Part shown: in pieces, positions 28,236-39,325 of the stretch
How the letters are laid out: each line of letters begins with the position of its first letter
How positions within the stretch are numbered: position 1 is the stretch's first letter
NCBI GenBank assembly: GCA_041879415.1
Contig: CP090851.1
Coordinates: 310,001 to 374,000 of the forward strand
DNA from: Vibrio chagasii
Lineage (GTDB): Bacteria > Pseudomonadota > Gammaproteobacteria > Enterobacterales > Vibrionaceae
Reading direction: 5' to 3'
DNA length: 64,000 nucleotides
Translations under genes and position numbers: made by a program
The notes under the pieces: generated by a model
Databases searched by the model: none
What the model saw: the letters and a program-made list of their open reading frames with translations, nothing else
What the model was told of the DNA's origin: nothing

Positions 28236-28263
28236 AAAGGCTCGCGTACAGCGAGTCTTTTTC
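28236..28263 (+). terminator. terminator after lpxD
   Basis: AAAGGCTCGC/GCGAGTCTTT with one G-U pair, a 5-base loop and a short T-run. The next gene, fabZ, is 48 bases on, so this may act as an attenuator within the operon. Confidence 0.78.
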
Positions 28264-28311
28264 GTTTATAATCTTTCTAATTAAATAAAGAATACATATA
28301 GGAATACGACT

Positions 28312-28764
28312 TTGACTACTGAACAGACAACGATGAACATTACTGAAATTCAGGAACTATTACCTCATCGCTACCCATTCTTAATGGTTGATCGTGTGAC
28401 TAGCTTTGAAAAAGAAAAAACACTGACTGCAATTAAGAATGTTTCTGTTAACGAGCCTCAGTTTACTGGCCACTTCCCTCAACTTCCTGTATTTCCAGGT
28501 GTGTTGATCCTAGAAGCGATGGCGCAAGCTACAGGTCTTCTTGCATTTAAATCTTTTGGTGCCCCTTCTGGTAACGAGCTTTACTACTTCGCAAGTGTTG
28601 ATAAAGCGAAATTCCGTAAGCCAGTAGTACCTGGTGACCAGCTGGTTATCGAAGTTGAATTCCTAAAAGAGCGTCGTGGCATCGCGTCATTTAACGGCGT
28701 TGCGAAAGTTGACGGCGAAGTAGTATGTTCAGCTGAACTTAAATGTGCTCGTAGAGAGTTTTAA
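28312..28764 (+). CDS. fabZ: 3-hydroxyacyl-[ACP] dehydratase FabZ
   Basis: A 150-residue hot-dog fold dehydratase of type II fatty acid synthesis. [14 protein letters not shown] is near the N-terminus. The catalytic His lies in [20 protein letters not shown] (residues 55-74), with the catalytic Glu in the LEAMAQ helix. It uses a TTG start, as E. coli FabZ does. It competes with LpxA for hydroxyacyl-ACP, and the two genes are one base apart. Confidence 0.96.
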   Translation: MTTEQTTMNITEIQELLPHRYPFLMVDRVTSFEKEKTLTAIKNVSVNEPQFTGHFPQLPVFPGVLILEAMAQATGLLAFKSFGAPSGNELYYFASVDKAKFRKPVVPGDQLVIEVEFLKERRGIASFNGVAKVDGEVVCSAELKCARREF

Positions 28765-28765
28765 T

Positions 28766-29554
28766 ATGATTCATGAAACAGCAAAAATTCACCCGGCTGC
28801 AGTTATCGAAGGTGATGTGACGATTGGTGCAAACGTAACAGTTGGCCCTTTTACTTACATTGCTGGTAATGTAACCATTGGTGACGACACAGAAATCATG
28901 TCGCATGTTGTGATCAAAGGTCACACAACTATTGGTAAAGAAAACCGCATTTTCCCACATGCTGTGATTGGTGAAGAGAACCAAGACAAGAAGTACGGTG
29001 GCGAAGACACTACGGTTGTGATCGGCGATCGCAACGTGATTCGTGAAGCGGTTCAAATCCACCGTGGTACGGTTCAAGATAAAGCAACCACTGTGATTGG
29101 TGATGATAACCTGCTTTGTGTTAACGCTCACGTAGCGCACGACGTTATTGTTGGTAACCACACTCACATTGGTAACAATGCTATCTTAGGTGGTCACGTA
29201 ACGGTTGGCGATTACGCTGGTGTTATGGCGCTTTCTGCGATTCACCCGTTCTGTTCAATCGGTGCTTACGCTTACATTGGTGGTTGTTCCGCCGTTGTTC
29301 AAGATGTACTTCCGTACGTACTTGCACAAGGTAACCATGCAGCACCATTCGGCCTTAACCTTGTAGGTCTGAAGCGTAACGGGTTCGAGAAACCAGAGAT
29401 TCGTGCGCTACAAAAAGCGTACAAAGAGCTTTACCGCTCTGGCAAAACACTAGAAGAAGCGAAAGCGGCTTTAGTTGAAATGGCAAAAGAGTTTGCTTCG
29501 GTAACTCCTATGCTAGAGATGCTAGAGAACTCTGAGCGCGGTATTATTCGTTAA
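28766..29554 (+). CDS. lpxA: UDP-N-acetylglucosamine O-acyltransferase
   Basis: A 262-residue trimeric enzyme for the first step of lipid A synthesis. It has hexapeptide repeats over residues 1-185 and the catalytic dyad region [13 protein letters not shown], with His122 and His125. A C-terminal helical domain contains [17 protein letters not shown]. The start one base after fabZ gives the standard [12 protein letters not shown]; the open frame extends seven codons into fabZ. It is followed by a terminator before lpxB. Confidence 0.97.
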   Translation: MIHETAKIHPAAVIEGDVTIGANVTVGPFTYIAGNVTIGDDTEIMSHVVIKGHTTIGKENRIFPHAVIGEENQDKKYGGEDTTVVIGDRNVIREAVQIHRGTVQDKATTVIGDDNLLCVNAHVAHDVIVGNHTHIGNNAILGGHVTVGDYAGVMALSAIHPFCSIGAYAYIGGCSAVVQDVLPYVLAQGNHAAPFGLNLVGLKRNGFEKPEIRALQKAYKELYRSGKTLEEAKAALVEMAKEFASVTPMLEMLENSERGIIR

Positions 29555-29573
29555 TACCTGGTGTGATTGATAT

Positions 29574-29608
29574 AAAAAAGATCGCTACTTTTAAGGCGAT
29601 CTTTTTTG
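29574..29608 (+). terminator. terminator after lpxA
   Basis: AAAAGATCGC/GCGATCTTTT with a 10-base loop and a T-run, 22 bases past the stop. It is 29 bases before lpxB, so it may be partial. Confidence 0.8.
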
Positions 29609-29636
29609 TTTTAGGCGAGAAGGGAATTGGAAAACT

Positions 29637-30833
29637 ATGGCACAGCAAGAAGCACAAACCAATAACTCAGGCTTTGTTTCCAACGAGCCACTGCGTGTAG
29701 GTATTGTTGTTGGAGAACTCTCTGGCGATACCCTTGGCGAAGGTTTTATTAAAGCGATAAAAGCTCAGTACCCGAATGCAGAATTTGTCGGTATTGGCGG
29801 GCCAAAAATGAAAGCGCTAGGCTGTGAATCTTTGTTTGAGATGGAAGAGCTTGCCGTAATGGGCCTTGTTGAAGTACTTGGTCGCTTGCCTCGTCTGCTC
29901 AAAGTAAAAGCAGAACTGGTTAAATATTTCACCCAGAACCCACCAGATGTGTTCGTTGGTATTGATGCTCCTGACTTTAATTTGAGACTGGAGCTAGACC
30001 TTAAGAACGCAGGTATAAAAACGGTTCATTACGTTAGCCCTTCAGTATGGGCGTGGCGTCCAAAACGTATTTTTAAGATCGACAAAGCAACCGACCTGGT
30101 TCTGGCGTTCTTACCATTTGAAAAAGCGTTCTACGACAAATACAACGTTGCCTGTGAATTTGTTGGTCATACACTAGCAGATGCCATTCCACTCGAGCCA
30201 AATCAAGCGGAAGCACGAGAACTGCTTGGACTAGAGCAAGACAAGCAGTGGCTGGCGGTTCTACCGGGCAGTCGTGGCGGTGAAATGAAGCTTATCGCGC
30301 AACCGTTCATTGAAACCTGTAAACGTATCAAACAAAAGTACCCAGACATTGGTTTCGTGGTGGCTGCTGTTAATGAAACTCGCAAGCAACAGTTTACCGA
30401 GATTTGGAAGGCGACAGCACCAGAATTAGATTTTGTCATTGTGCAGGATACGGCTCGTAACGTGATCACTGCTGCGGACTCTGTACTATTGGCATCCGGC
30501 ACGGTCGCTCTTGAGTGCATGCTGCTTAAGCGTCCAATGGTTGTGGGCTACAAAGTGAATAAGTTGACTGGCTACATTGTGAAGAAACTAGCTATCACCG
30601 AGTTTGTGTCACTGCCGAATATTATGGCAGGTGAAGAAATCGTCAAAGAGCACATCTTGGAAGAGTGCCACCCAGATTTCTTATTTCCTTCGGTTGATAA
30701 GATGCTAGCTGCAGATAACAGTGCGTTGATTGAACGCTTTACTGAAATGCACCACTGGATCCGTAAAGATGCTGACAAACAAGCCGCCAATGCGGTGCTG
30801 AAATTGATCGGCCGAGAGTTTGTTGAATCCTAA
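29637..30833 (+). CDS. lpxB: lipid-A-disaccharide synthase
   Basis: A 398-residue peripheral membrane GT19 glycosyltransferase that joins UDP-diacylglucosamine and lipid X. Family blocks are VGELSGDTLGEGFI, FVGIGGPKMKALGCES, VHYVSPSVWAWRPKRI, and the C-terminal SGTVALECMLLKRPMVVGYK. The start adds about 18 polar residues (MAQQEAQTNNSGF) before the first conserved strand. No better start is visible, so this may be a true Vibrio extension. Confidence 0.95.
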   Translation: MAQQEAQTNNSGFVSNEPLRVGIVVGELSGDTLGEGFIKAIKAQYPNAEFVGIGGPKMKALGCESLFEMEELAVMGLVEVLGRLPRLLKVKAELVKYFTQNPPDVFVGIDAPDFNLRLELDLKNAGIKTVHYVSPSVWAWRPKRIFKIDKATDLVLAFLPFEKAFYDKYNVACEFVGHTLADAIPLEPNQAEARELLGLEQDKQWLAVLPGSRGGEMKLIAQPFIETCKRIKQKYPDIGFVVAAVNETRKQQFTEIWKATAPELDFVIVQDTARNVITAADSVLLASGTVALECMLLKRPMVVGYKVNKLTGYIVKKLAITEFVSLPNIMAGEEIVKEHILEECHPDFLFPSVDKMLAADNSALIERFTEMHHWIRKDADKQAANAVLKLIGREFVES

Positions 30834-30881
30834 CGTGCTAGTTTCAAAGGCAAGGGCTTAAAAGTTACAAAGAGAATTGTC

Positions 30882-31502
30882 ATGGCTGTAAAAGATAAAA
30901 AAGAGCTTCCACCTTTCGAATATCCTCAAGGCTACCAGCTATTTGCTGGCGTCGATGAAGTAGGGCGTGGGCCATTGGTTGGCGATGTAGTGACAGCCGC
31001 AGTTATCCTAGACCCGAATAATCCAATTGAAGGTTTGAACGACTCCAAGAAACTGTCTGAGAAAAAACGCCTCGCTCTGCTTCCTGAAATTAAAGAAAAA
31101 GCATTGGCGTGGTCGGTTGGTCGTTGCTCACCGCAAGAAATTGATGAACTCAATATTCTACAAGCGACTATGGTTGCGATGCAGCGCGCGATTGCTGGGT
31201 TAAGTGTTCAGCCTGATATGGCGTTGATTGATGGCAACCGTGTACCTGAATTGCCGATGGCCGGTATTGCAGTGGTTAAAGGAGATTTACGCGTCGCTGA
31301 AATCAGTGCCGCCTCTATTATCGCTAAAGTAGTTCGTGACCAAGAGATGGAAGAGCTTGATAAGCTGCATCCAGAGTTTGGCTTTGCTAAGCACAAAGGT
31401 TACCCGACCAAGGCGCATTTCGAGGCAATTGAAAAGCACGGTGTTACCGAGCACTATCGTAAGAGCTTTAAGCCAGTAAAACGTATTTTAGGCATTGATT
31501 AA
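30882..31502 (+). CDS. rnhB: ribonuclease HII
   Basis: A 206-residue enzyme that nicks DNA at embedded ribonucleotides. The catalytic motif [17 protein letters not shown] carries the Asp-Glu pair. [21 protein letters not shown] and [15 protein letters not shown] complete the active site, and SFKPVKRIL is near the end. It lies between lpxB and dnaE, as in E. coli. Confidence 0.96.
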   Translation: MAVKDKKELPPFEYPQGYQLFAGVDEVGRGPLVGDVVTAAVILDPNNPIEGLNDSKKLSEKKRLALLPEIKEKALAWSVGRCSPQEIDELNILQATMVAMQRAIAGLSVQPDMALIDGNRVPELPMAGIAVVKGDLRVAEISAASIIAKVVRDQEMEELDKLHPEFGFAKHKGYPTKAHFEAIEKHGVTEHYRKSFKPVKRILGID

Positions 31503-31614
31503 GTGCTACACAGATAAGCGTTGATCTTCGAATAAATTTGCTTACTAGCAGTAGAAAAAAATAGAATACACTCAGTTGTAATCCTAGGCTCCGATCTAGA
31601 ACTCAGGAAAAATA

Positions 31615-34600
31615 ATGTCAGATCCAAAATTTGTTCACCTACGCGTACACAGTGACTTTTCTATGGTGGATGGCCTGTCTAAGGTGCCACCATTAGTTAA
31701 AAAAGTTGCTGAAATGGGTATGCCAGCTTTAGCACTTACCGACTTCACTAACCTATGTGGTTTGGTGAAATTTTACGGTACTGCCCATGGGTGTGGGGTT
31801 AAACCAATTATTGGTGCTGATTTTTTGATGCAATCTCCAGAATTTGGAGATGAGCTGACGAAACTGACGGTTTTAGCGTCTGATAACAAAGGTTATAACA
31901 ACCTTACCTTGCTGATTTCAAAAGCTTACTTGCGTGGTCACATACAGCATCAACCTGTGATCGATAAAGAGTGGTTAATCGAAAACGCTGAGGGGTTGAT
32001 TATCTTATCTGGCGCCAAAGAAGGCGAGATCGGTAAGGCATTGCTGAAAGGTAATCGTGATCTCGTCGCGAGTAGTGTCGAGTTTTACAAAACTCACTTC
32101 CCCGATCGCTTTTACTTAGAGCTGATTCGTACCGGGCGTGCCGATGAAGAGTCTTACCTGCATTTTGCGTTAGAGCTTGCTGAGCAACAAGACTTACCTG
32201 TTGTGGCAACCAACGAAGTGGTGTTCTTAACTGAAGACTTGTTTGACGCCCATGAAATCCGCGTAGCAATCCATGATGGTTACACCATGGTCGATCCGCG
32301 TCGTCCAAAAAACTACAGTGCGCAACAGTATCTTCGTAGTGAAGAAGAGATGTGTGAGCTGTTTTCAGATATCCCAGAAGCGCTTGAAAACAGCGTAGAG
32401 ATTGCTAAGCGTTGTAACGTTACTGTTCGTCTTGGTGAGTACTTCCTCCCTAACTTCCCGACCGAAGGTTTAGCGATCGAAGATTTCTTGATTAAGAAAT
32501 CAGAAGAAGGCCTTGAACGTCGTCTAGCATTCTTGTTCCCAGATGAGCAAGTTCGAGCCGAGCGCCGTCCTGAATACGATGAACGTCTTAAAGTCGAACT
32601 CGAAGTTATCAACAACATGGGTTTCCCGGGTTACTTCTTGATCGTAATGGAATTCATCCAGTGGTCTAAAGATAACGATGTACCAGTAGGCCCTGGTCGT
32701 GGTTCGGGTGCAGGTTCATTGGTGGCGTATGCATTGGATATCACGGATCTCGATCCGCTAGAATACGATCTACTATTCGAACGTTTCTTGAACCCAGAAC
32801 GTGTCTCGATGCCCGATTTCGATATCGACTTCTGTATGGATAAGCGTGACCAAGTAATTGATCACGTTGCAGAAATGTATGGTCGTGATGCGGTATCTCA
32901 GATCATCACCTTTGGTACCATGGCGGCAAAAGCGGTAATTCGTGACGTAGGCCGTGTATTGGGTCACCCGTTTGGCTTCGTCGACCGTATTTCTAAGCTT
33001 GTACCGCCAGATCCGGGTATGACACTTGAGAAAGCCTTTCTTGCCGAGCCTGCATTGCCAGAGCTTTACGATGGTGATGAAGAGGTTCGCGAACTGATCG
33101 ATAAGTGTCGCATTCTAGAAGGTTGTACGCGAAACGCCGGTAAACACGCGGGTGGTGTTGTAATCTCACCAACCACAATTACAGATTTTGCGCCTATCTA
33201 TGCGGATGCAGAAGGTAACTTCCCGGTAACGCAATTCGATAAGAATGACGTTGAAACCGCTGGTTTGGTTAAATTCGACTTCTTGGGTCTACGTACCCTG
33301 ACCATCATCGACTGGGCGTTGGGCCTAGTGAACCCACGCTTGAAGAAAGAAGGTAAAGAGCCGGTTCGTATTGAATCGATCCCTTTGGATGATCAAGCGT
33401 CGTTCAACCTACTACAAAATTCTGAAACCACTGCGGTATTCCAGCTGGAATCACGCGGTATGAAAGACTTGATCAAACGTCTTCAGCCTGACTGTTTCGA
33501 AGATATCATCGCATTGGTAGCCTTGTTCCGTCCGGGTCCGCTGCAATCAGGCATGGTAGATAACTTTATCGACCGTAAGCACGGTCGAGAAGCGGTCTCT
33601 TACCCAGATGAAACATGGCAACATGAATCGCTAAAAGACACGTTAGAACCAACCTATGGCATCATTCTTTACCAAGAGCAGGTAATGCAAATTGCACAGA
33701 TCCTAGCGGGTTATACGCTAGGTGGAGCGGATATGCTGCGTCGTGCGATGGGTAAGAAAAAGCCAGAAGAGATGGCTAAACAGCGTGGTACCTTCAAAGA
33801 AGGTGCAGAAGCCAACGGTGTTGATGGCGAGCTGGCCATGAAGATCTTCGACTTGGTAGAAAAGTTTGCGGGCTACGGCTTTAACAAATCGCACTCAGCT
33901 GCGTACGCATTGGTTTCTTACCAAACACTCTGGCTGAAAACACACTATCCTGCAGAGTTTATGGCCGCGGTAATGACGGCGGATATGGATAACACCGAGA
34001 AGGTTATCGGCCTTGTTGATGAGTGTTTCCGTATGAAGCTCAAATTGCTGCCGCCTGATATTAACTCTGGTCTCTACCGATTTAATGTTGATGACGACGG
34101 TGCGATCGTTTACGGCATCGGCGCGATTAAAGGGGTAGGTGAAGGCCCGATTGAAGCGATCATTGAAGCGCGAAATAAGGGCGGTTACTTCAAAGATTTA
34201 TTCGACTTCTGTGCTCGTATCGATTTAAAGAAAGTTAACAAGCGTGTTATCGAAAAGTTGATTCTATCGGGTGCGTTAGATAGATTAGGCCCTCACCGCG
34301 CAGCGATGATGGCTTCATTGGCTGATGCGGTTAAAGCAGCAAGCCAATATCACCATGCCGAGTCCTTTGGTCAATCGGATATGTTTGGTGTATTGACGGA
34401 TGCTCCGGAAGAAGTCGAGCACAAGTACACCCAAGTACCAAGATGGCCAGAAAAGGTTTGGCTCGAAGGTGAACGTGAAACGCTAGGTTTGTACCTGACG
34501 GGTCACCCGGTTAACGCTTACATCAAAGAGTTAGCGAAATACACCAGCTGCCGTTTGAAAGATGCGACGCCAACACGCCGTGACCAATCATTAACCATTG

Positions 34601-35094
34601 CAGGTTTGGTGATTGCAGCTCGAGTAATGACCACCAAGCGTGGTACTCGAATTGGTTTGATGACCATCGACGATCGATCTGGGCGTATGGAAGTGATGTT
34701 GTTCTCAGATGCGCTCGATCGTTACGCAGAATTGCTCGAAAAAGACAAAATTGTGGTCGTTTCTGGACAGGTCAGCTTTGATGACTTCAACGGTGGGCTT
34801 AAAATGTCCGCGCGCGAGGTCATGGACTTAGGAAGCGCCCGTGAAAAATATGCTCGTGGGGTATCGATATCTATCGATGAATCCCAAATTAATGGTCAAT
34901 TTTTTGAACGATTTAGTCAAATCTTAGAACCTTATAGAGCCGGAACGGTCCCAGTCAATGTATACTACCAGCGTGCCGACGCTAGAGCGCGGTTAACATT
35001 GGGCACAGAATGGCGCGTGACGCCAAGTGATACATTACTAGACGAATTAAAACAGCTGCTTGGAAATAGCCAAGTAGAACTCGAATTTAACTAA
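31615..35094 (+). CDS. dnaE: DNA polymerase III alpha subunit
   Basis: The 1159-residue replicative polymerase of the chromosome. It has an N-terminal PHP domain ([13 protein letters not shown]), a catalytic core with [18 protein letters not shown] and the two metal-binding Asp in MPDFDIDFC (about residues 399-407), and fingers containing [17 protein letters not shown]. The internal beta-clamp binding motif QSDMF is near residue 920. A C-terminal OB fold ([18 protein letters not shown]) and tau-binding region follow. Its proofreading partner dnaQ is at 43807..44574. It precedes accA by 45 bases. Confidence 0.98.
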   Translation: MSDPKFVHLRVHSDFSMVDGLSKVPPLVKKVAEMGMPALALTDFTNLCGLVKFYGTAHGCGVKPIIGADFLMQSPEFGDELTKLTVLASDNKGYNNLTLLISKAYLRGHIQHQPVIDKEWLIENAEGLIILSGAKEGEIGKALLKGNRDLVASSVEFYKTHFPDRFYLELIRTGRADEESYLHFALELAEQQDLPVVATNEVVFLTEDLFDAHEIRVAIHDGYTMVDPRRPKNYSAQQYLRSEEEMCELFSDIPEALENSVEIAKRCNVTVRLGEYFLPNFPTEGLAIEDFLIKKSEEGLERRLAFLFPDEQVRAERRPEYDERLKVELEVINNMGFPGYFLIVMEFIQWSKDNDVPVGPGRGSGAGSLVAYALDITDLDPLEYDLLFERFLNPERVSMPDFDIDFCMDKRDQVIDHVAEMYGRDAVSQIITFGTMAAKAVIRDVGRVLGHPFGFVDRISKLVPPDPGMTLEKAFLAEPALPELYDGDEEVRELIDKCRILEGCTRNAGKHAGGVVISPTTITDFAPIYADAEGNFPVTQFDKNDVETAGLVKFDFLGLRTLTIIDWALGLVNPRLKKEGKEPVRIESIPLDDQASFNLLQNSETTAVFQLESRGMKDLIKRLQPDCFEDIIALVALFRPGPLQSGMVDNFIDRKHGREAVSYPDETWQHESLKDTLEPTYGIILYQEQVMQIAQILAGYTLGGADMLRRAMGKKKPEEMAKQRGTFKEGAEANGVDGELAMKIFDLVEKFAGYGFNKSHSAAYALVSYQTLWLKTHYPAEFMAAVMTADMDNTEKVIGLVDECFRMKLKLLPPDINSGLYRFNVDDDGAIVYGIGAIKGVGEGPIEAIIEARNKGGYFKDLFDFCARIDLKKVNKRVIEKLILSGALDRLGPHRAAMMASLADAVKAASQYHHAESFGQSDMFGVLTDAPEEVEHKYTQVPRWPEKVWLEGERETLGLYLTGHPVNAYIKELAKYTSCRLKDATPTRRDQSLTIAGLVIAARVMTTKRGTRIGLMTIDDRSGRMEVMLFSDALDRYAELLEKDKIVVVSGQVSFDDFNGGLKMSAREVMDLGSAREKYARGVSISIDESQINGQFFERFSQILEPYRAGTVPVNVYYQRADARARLTLGTEWRVTPSDTLLDELKQLLGNSQVELEFN

Positions 35095-35139
35095 AATTTA
35101 GCTTCGCAAGTGCGGAGCTGAATCAACAAGGATTCATAG

Positions 35140-36099
35140 ATGAGCCTGAACTTTCTAGAATTTGAAAAGCCTATCGCTGAACTTGAAGCAAAAATCGAAG
35201 CGCTACGTGACGTTTCGCGTCACGGTGGTGACACAGCGGTAGATCTAGACAAAGAAATTGAACAACTAGAGAAAAAAAGCTTAGAGCTTAAACAGAAAAT
35301 CTTTAGCGACTTAGGTGCATGGCAGGTAGCTCAACTTGCTCGCCACCCACAACGTCCTTACACAAAAGATTACCTGGAGCATGCATTCACAGAATTTGAA
35401 GAGATGGCGGGCGATCGCGCTTACGCTGACGACAAAGCAATCGTGGGTGGCATGGCTCGTCTAAATGGCCGTCCTGTTATGGTTATTGGTCACCAGAAAG
35501 GTCGCGAGACTAAAGAAAAAGTACTTCGCAACTTTGGTATGCCAAAGCCAGAAGGTTACCGTAAGGCACTTCGCCTAATGGAAACCGCTGAGCGTTTCAA
35601 CATGCCTATCATTACTTTCATCGATACAGCTGGTGCATACCCAGGTGTTGGCGCGGAAGAACGTGGCCAATCTGAAGCTATCGCTAAAAACCTTAAGGTT
35701 ATGGCTGGCCTTTCTGTTCCAGTTATCTGTAACGTTGTTGGTGAAGGCGGTTCTGGTGGTGCACTGGCAATTGGTGTTGGTGACTACGTGAACATGCTTC
35801 AGTACTCTACGTACTCAGTAATCTCTCCAGAAGGTTGTGCTTCAATCCTATGGCGTGATTCAGATAAAGCACCACAAGCTGCTGAAGCGATGGGCCTAAT
35901 TGCTCCTCGTCTTAAAGAGCTTGAGCTTATCGACGAAATCATCCCTGAGCCGCTAGGTGGCGCACACCGTGATCCAGTGCAAACCGCTCAGAACATGAAA
36001 GACCTTCTAGTTAAACAGCTAGAAGAGCTAGAGCAGTTTGATAACGAAACGCTTCTTGAGCGTCGTTACCAGCGTCTAATGAGCTACGGTTACTGCTGA
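35140..36099 (+). CDS. accA: acetyl-CoA carboxylase carboxyltransferase, alpha subunit
   Basis: A 319-residue subunit that with AccD transfers CO2 from biotin to acetyl-CoA, the first step of fatty acid synthesis. Hallmarks are [60 protein letters not shown] and the oxyanion-type [17 protein letters not shown]. It follows dnaE in the order seen in E. coli and ends the 16.6-36.1 kb block with a strong terminator. Confidence 0.98.
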   Translation: MSLNFLEFEKPIAELEAKIEALRDVSRHGGDTAVDLDKEIEQLEKKSLELKQKIFSDLGAWQVAQLARHPQRPYTKDYLEHAFTEFEEMAGDRAYADDKAIVGGMARLNGRPVMVIGHQKGRETKEKVLRNFGMPKPEGYRKALRLMETAERFNMPIITFIDTAGAYPGVGAEERGQSEAIAKNLKVMAGLSVPVICNVVGEGGSGGALAIGVGDYVNMLQYSTYSVISPEGCASILWRDSDKAPQAAEAMGLIAPRLKELELIDEIIPEPLGGAHRDPVQTAQNMKDLLVKQLEELEQFDNETLLERRYQRLMSYGYC

Positions 36100-36143
36100 T
36101 AAGCTGCCTCACTCGAAGGCGGACTTTATGTAACAAGACGATG

Positions 36144-36177
36144 AAAGGGTTGGACTCAGTGCCAACCCTTTTTTATT
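36144..36177 (+). terminator. terminator of dnaE-accA
   Basis: AAAGGGTTGG/CCAACCCTTT with an 8-base loop and TTTTTATT, 45 bases past accA. Confidence 0.9.
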
Positions 36178-36222
36178 ATTTAAATATTACCTTTCAAACA
36201 CCTTCTTGGTTTATTAAGCCTC

Positions 36223-37554
36223 ATGACTCACTTAATCGAAACGTTTACCTCTGTATTTGACCAAAGCGCAATCAAGCCTCAACGGCTGGTGGTTGCCTTT
36301 AGTGGTGGGGTTGATTCACGAGTGCTGTTGGAGTTGGCTGCGCAATACACCAAAACTCATGGCATCGATTGTCAGGCAATCCATGTTCATCATGGCTTGA
36401 GTGATAATGCGGACCAATGGGCTGAGCAATGCCAAGTGTGGTGTGATGATTTGTCAGTGCCTTTGGCAGTGGAGCGTGTCTCACTGGATGTTCATAGCGG
36501 TGAAAGTATTGAAAAGCTCGCTCGAGACGCCAGATATAACGTCTTCAAATCGCATCTTCGACAAGGGGATGTGCTGGTTACTGGTCAACACGTCGATGAT
36601 CAAGTCGAGACTTTTTTATTAGCGTTAAAGCGCGGCAGTGGTCCTAAAGGCCTCTCATCGATGGCGAAAGTGATGCCATTTTCAGGTGCTCATATTGTTC
36701 GTCCTATGCTGTCAGTGACCAGAGGTGAGATTGAAGCGTTCGCTCGCCGTATGGGGTTAACTTGGGTTGAAGATGAAAGTAATCAGGATGTGCGTTTCGA
36801 CCGTAACTTTATTCGCCACCAAGTGACTCCTTTGTTGACCGAGCGTTGGCCCAGTTTTCGAGAGTCCGTCAGTCGCAGCGCCCAGCTCTGTGCCGAGCAA
36901 GAGATGTTGCTAGATGAGCTATTAGCTTCTCACTTACAGCGAGCCCTCGGTGATGACCAGAGCTTGAGCATAGAGGTGTTATCTGAGCAATCTACTTTAC
37001 TAAGGGCGCGTTTGCTGAGAATGTGGTTAGGTCATTGCCAGCAAGCGATGCCGAGCCAAAAGCAACTCCAACTTATCTGGGAGGAAGTGGCGTGTGCTCA
37101 GCGTGATGCTAACCCTAAGCTCATATTAAACGGCGTTGAAGTTAGGCGTTTTAATCAAAAACTCTATTTGGTTCGTGAGACTAAAGATCTATCGGGCTGG
37201 CAAGGTGAAATTGCTGTTGGCGGAAGGTTGGTTCTGCCCGATGGCTTGGGACATGTCAGCTTGCAAGCGGGGGGAGTTGAGTCCGAACCTGGGCGTCGCG
37301 TACAAACGTTCAGCTTACCAGATCAAAATACGGTATTACGTGTTACCTTTAATCCCGAAGGATTATCGGCGCACCCAGTTGGACGCGGGCATAGCAGGAA
37401 GCTTAAGAAGCTGTTTCAAGAGTACCAAGTGCCTAGCTGGTTGAGGCGCAGAACGCCTATATTAATGGATGGTGATCGAGTGATCGCTGTTTTAGGGTTA
37501 TTCGTAGATAAGAACTACGATGGTCAAGATTGTGAAGCGCTTTGGAGCATCTAG
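36223..37554 (+). CDS. tilS: tRNA(Ile)-lysidine synthase
   Basis: A 443-residue PP-loop ATPase that modifies C34 of tRNA-Ile(CAU) to lysidine so that it reads AUA codons. The PP-loop is VVAFSGGVDSRVLLE, with SGGVDS at residues 27-32. HVHHGLSDNADQWAEQC, GQHVDDQVETFLLALKRGSG and VEDESNQDVRFDRNFIRHQV follow. The C-terminal TilS domain (about 360-440) includes HPVGRGHSRKLKKLFQEYQV. The length matches the E. coli enzyme (432). Confidence 0.96.
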   Translation: MTHLIETFTSVFDQSAIKPQRLVVAFSGGVDSRVLLELAAQYTKTHGIDCQAIHVHHGLSDNADQWAEQCQVWCDDLSVPLAVERVSLDVHSGESIEKLARDARYNVFKSHLRQGDVLVTGQHVDDQVETFLLALKRGSGPKGLSSMAKVMPFSGAHIVRPMLSVTRGEIEAFARRMGLTWVEDESNQDVRFDRNFIRHQVTPLLTERWPSFRESVSRSAQLCAEQEMLLDELLASHLQRALGDDQSLSIEVLSEQSTLLRARLLRMWLGHCQQAMPSQKQLQLIWEEVACAQRDANPKLILNGVEVRRFNQKLYLVRETKDLSGWQGEIAVGGRLVLPDGLGHVSLQAGGVESEPGRRVQTFSLPDQNTVLRVTFNPEGLSAHPVGRGHSRKLKKLFQEYQVPSWLRRRTPILMDGDRVIAVLGLFVDKNYDGQDCEALWSI

Positions 37555-37612
37555 AAAAAGTTTGTGTCACAATTCTATGTCACTTTAATAAAAATAATTA
37601 ATGGAATATGCA

Positions 37613-37924
37613 ATGAAGAAAATTACACTAGGATTAGTTCTTGGACTTGGACTATTGAGTGGTAACGCTCTGGCAGGTGATGTTGCTGCAGGACAAGCAA
37701 AAGCAGCAGTATGTGCAGCTTGTCACGGTGCTGACGGTATCGCAGTGATCCCGGGTTACCCAAACCTTAAAGGTCAAAACGAGCAATACATTGCTTCATC
37801 AATCAACGCATATAAGAACGGCCAGCGCACCGGCGGTTTGGCTGCTGTCATGCAGGCTCAAGCTTCAATGCTCAATGATGAAGATATTGCTAATCTAGCT
37901 GCTTATTACGCAAGCCTTAAGTAA
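37613..37924 (+). CDS. small periplasmic c-type cytochrome (c553/c5-like)
   Basis: A 103-residue class I cytochrome with a signal peptide ([14 protein letters not shown], cleavage near residue 21). The heme site CAACH has Cys34, Cys37 and His38. Met80 in [16 protein letters not shown] is the likely sixth ligand, since the spacing to [16 protein letters not shown] fits the family. It probably shuttles electrons to a terminal oxidase or peroxidase; the partner is not shown by context. The ATG at 37613 has GGA seven bases before it; an upstream in-frame ATG lacks one. Confidence 0.88.
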   Translation: MKKITLGLVLGLGLLSGNALAGDVAAGQAKAAVCAACHGADGIAVIPGYPNLKGQNEQYIASSINAYKNGQRTGGLAAVMQAQASMLNDEDIANLAAYYASLK

Positions 37925-37965
37925 ACCCTTCTTAAAGCACAGATTAAACAATACGATGAATTTCG

Positions 37966-37994
37966 AGCCAGAGCTTTAAAGCTCTGGCTTTTTT
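37966..37994 (+). terminator. terminator of the cytochrome c gene
   Basis: A self-complementary AGCCAGAGCTTT/AAAGCTCTGGCT stem with TTTAAA as effective loop and six T. Confidence 0.9.
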
Positions 37995-38045
37995 CATTGA
38001 ATGTTTACTATAGCTATCCGATAATGAGCCATTCGCACAGTTTAA

Positions 38046-38393
<348 letters not shown>

Positions 38394-38408
38394 AAAAACT
38401 ATTACCCT

Positions 38409-38435
38409 AAAAGGAGCGTTTATCGCTCCTTTTTC
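38409..38435 (+). terminator. terminator of glnB
   Basis: AAAAGGAGCG/CGCTCCTTTT with a 5-base loop and T-run, 15 bases past the stop. Confidence 0.9.
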
Positions 38436-38454
38436 ATTTCTGGTAGGGTGCTTT

Positions 38455-39297
38455 ATGTTTAAGAAAACCATCATAGTTATCACATTACTGATAACACTGG
38501 CTGTTGTTAGTTTTCACTTTATTTTCGTGATCCCAAATAAGCCCAATCTTATTACGTCTTCTCCAAATACCAGCAATGACATTTACAGTTGCTACCAAAA
38601 CTCTGAACCTAAAGCGCTAGATGTGTCTGACGGCTTAAGCCTCACCGTGTGGAATATTTATAAGCAAAACCGCAGCCATTGGCAGACGGAACTCAATAAG
38701 CTGACAGCGGGAAGCGACTTAGTATTGCTGCAAGAAGCGAGTATGACGGATGGACTTCGTCAGTGGGTAACAAGTGGCCAGTGGGGAAGTACTCGAGTCA
38801 ATGCGTTTGAAGCATTTGAAAAAAGTGCTGGTGTGCTCAACCTCGCGACTCATTTGCCTATCGAGGCTTGTGCTTATACTCATGAAGAGCCTTGGTTACA
38901 GTTACCTAAGTCTGCTCTATGGTCCCGTTACAAGTTGAGTAATGGTGAAGAGTTGGCGGTGATCAACATTCACGCCGTGAACTTTACCTTTGGTACCGAG
39001 GATTATGAAGCTCAACTCAAGAGCTTAACCGACAATCTACAAAAATATCGTGGACCAGTTATTTTTGCCGGTGACTTTAACAGTTGGAGTGAGGCTCGTT
39101 TTACTGTATTGAAAGAGGCATTGGAAAAGGTAGGTTTGGCTGAGGTCGCTTTTGAGCCGGATCATCGCACTCAGTTCATAACGGGGCTAGTGCTAGACCA
39201 TGTGTTTTATCGTGGCTTAGAGGTAGAAAAAGCAAAAGCGCCCATAACGGACGCTTCTGATCATAATCCAATGTTAGTCACTTTTAAGGCTAAATAG
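38455..39297 (+). CDS. yafD: endonuclease/exonuclease/phosphatase family protein YafD
   Basis: A 280-residue protein with an N-terminal membrane anchor (TIIVITLLITLAVVSFHFIF, residues 5-24) and an EEP-fold domain (UPF0294). Catalytic-type motifs are LTVWNIYKQNR, VLLQEAS with the metal Glu, VINIHAVNF, FAGDFNSWSEARF, LDHVFYRGL and ASDHNPMLV. The substrate is unknown; relatives cleave nucleic acids or phospholipid-like phosphodiesters. The frame is open into glnB upstream, but the start is the ATG of MFKKTII. In E. coli yafD also lies near mltD and gloB. Confidence 0.85.
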   Translation: MFKKTIIVITLLITLAVVSFHFIFVIPNKPNLITSSPNTSNDIYSCYQNSEPKALDVSDGLSLTVWNIYKQNRSHWQTELNKLTAGSDLVLLQEASMTDGLRQWVTSGQWGSTRVNAFEAFEKSAGVLNLATHLPIEACAYTHEEPWLQLPKSALWSRYKLSNGEELAVINIHAVNFTFGTEDYEAQLKSLTDNLQKYRGPVIFAGDFNSWSEARFTVLKEALEKVGLAEVAFEPDHRTQFITGLVLDHVFYRGLEVEKAKAPITDASDHNPMLVTFKAK

Positions 39298-39325
39298 CGT
39301 AAAGCTAAGACTCAGTAACGGTTAT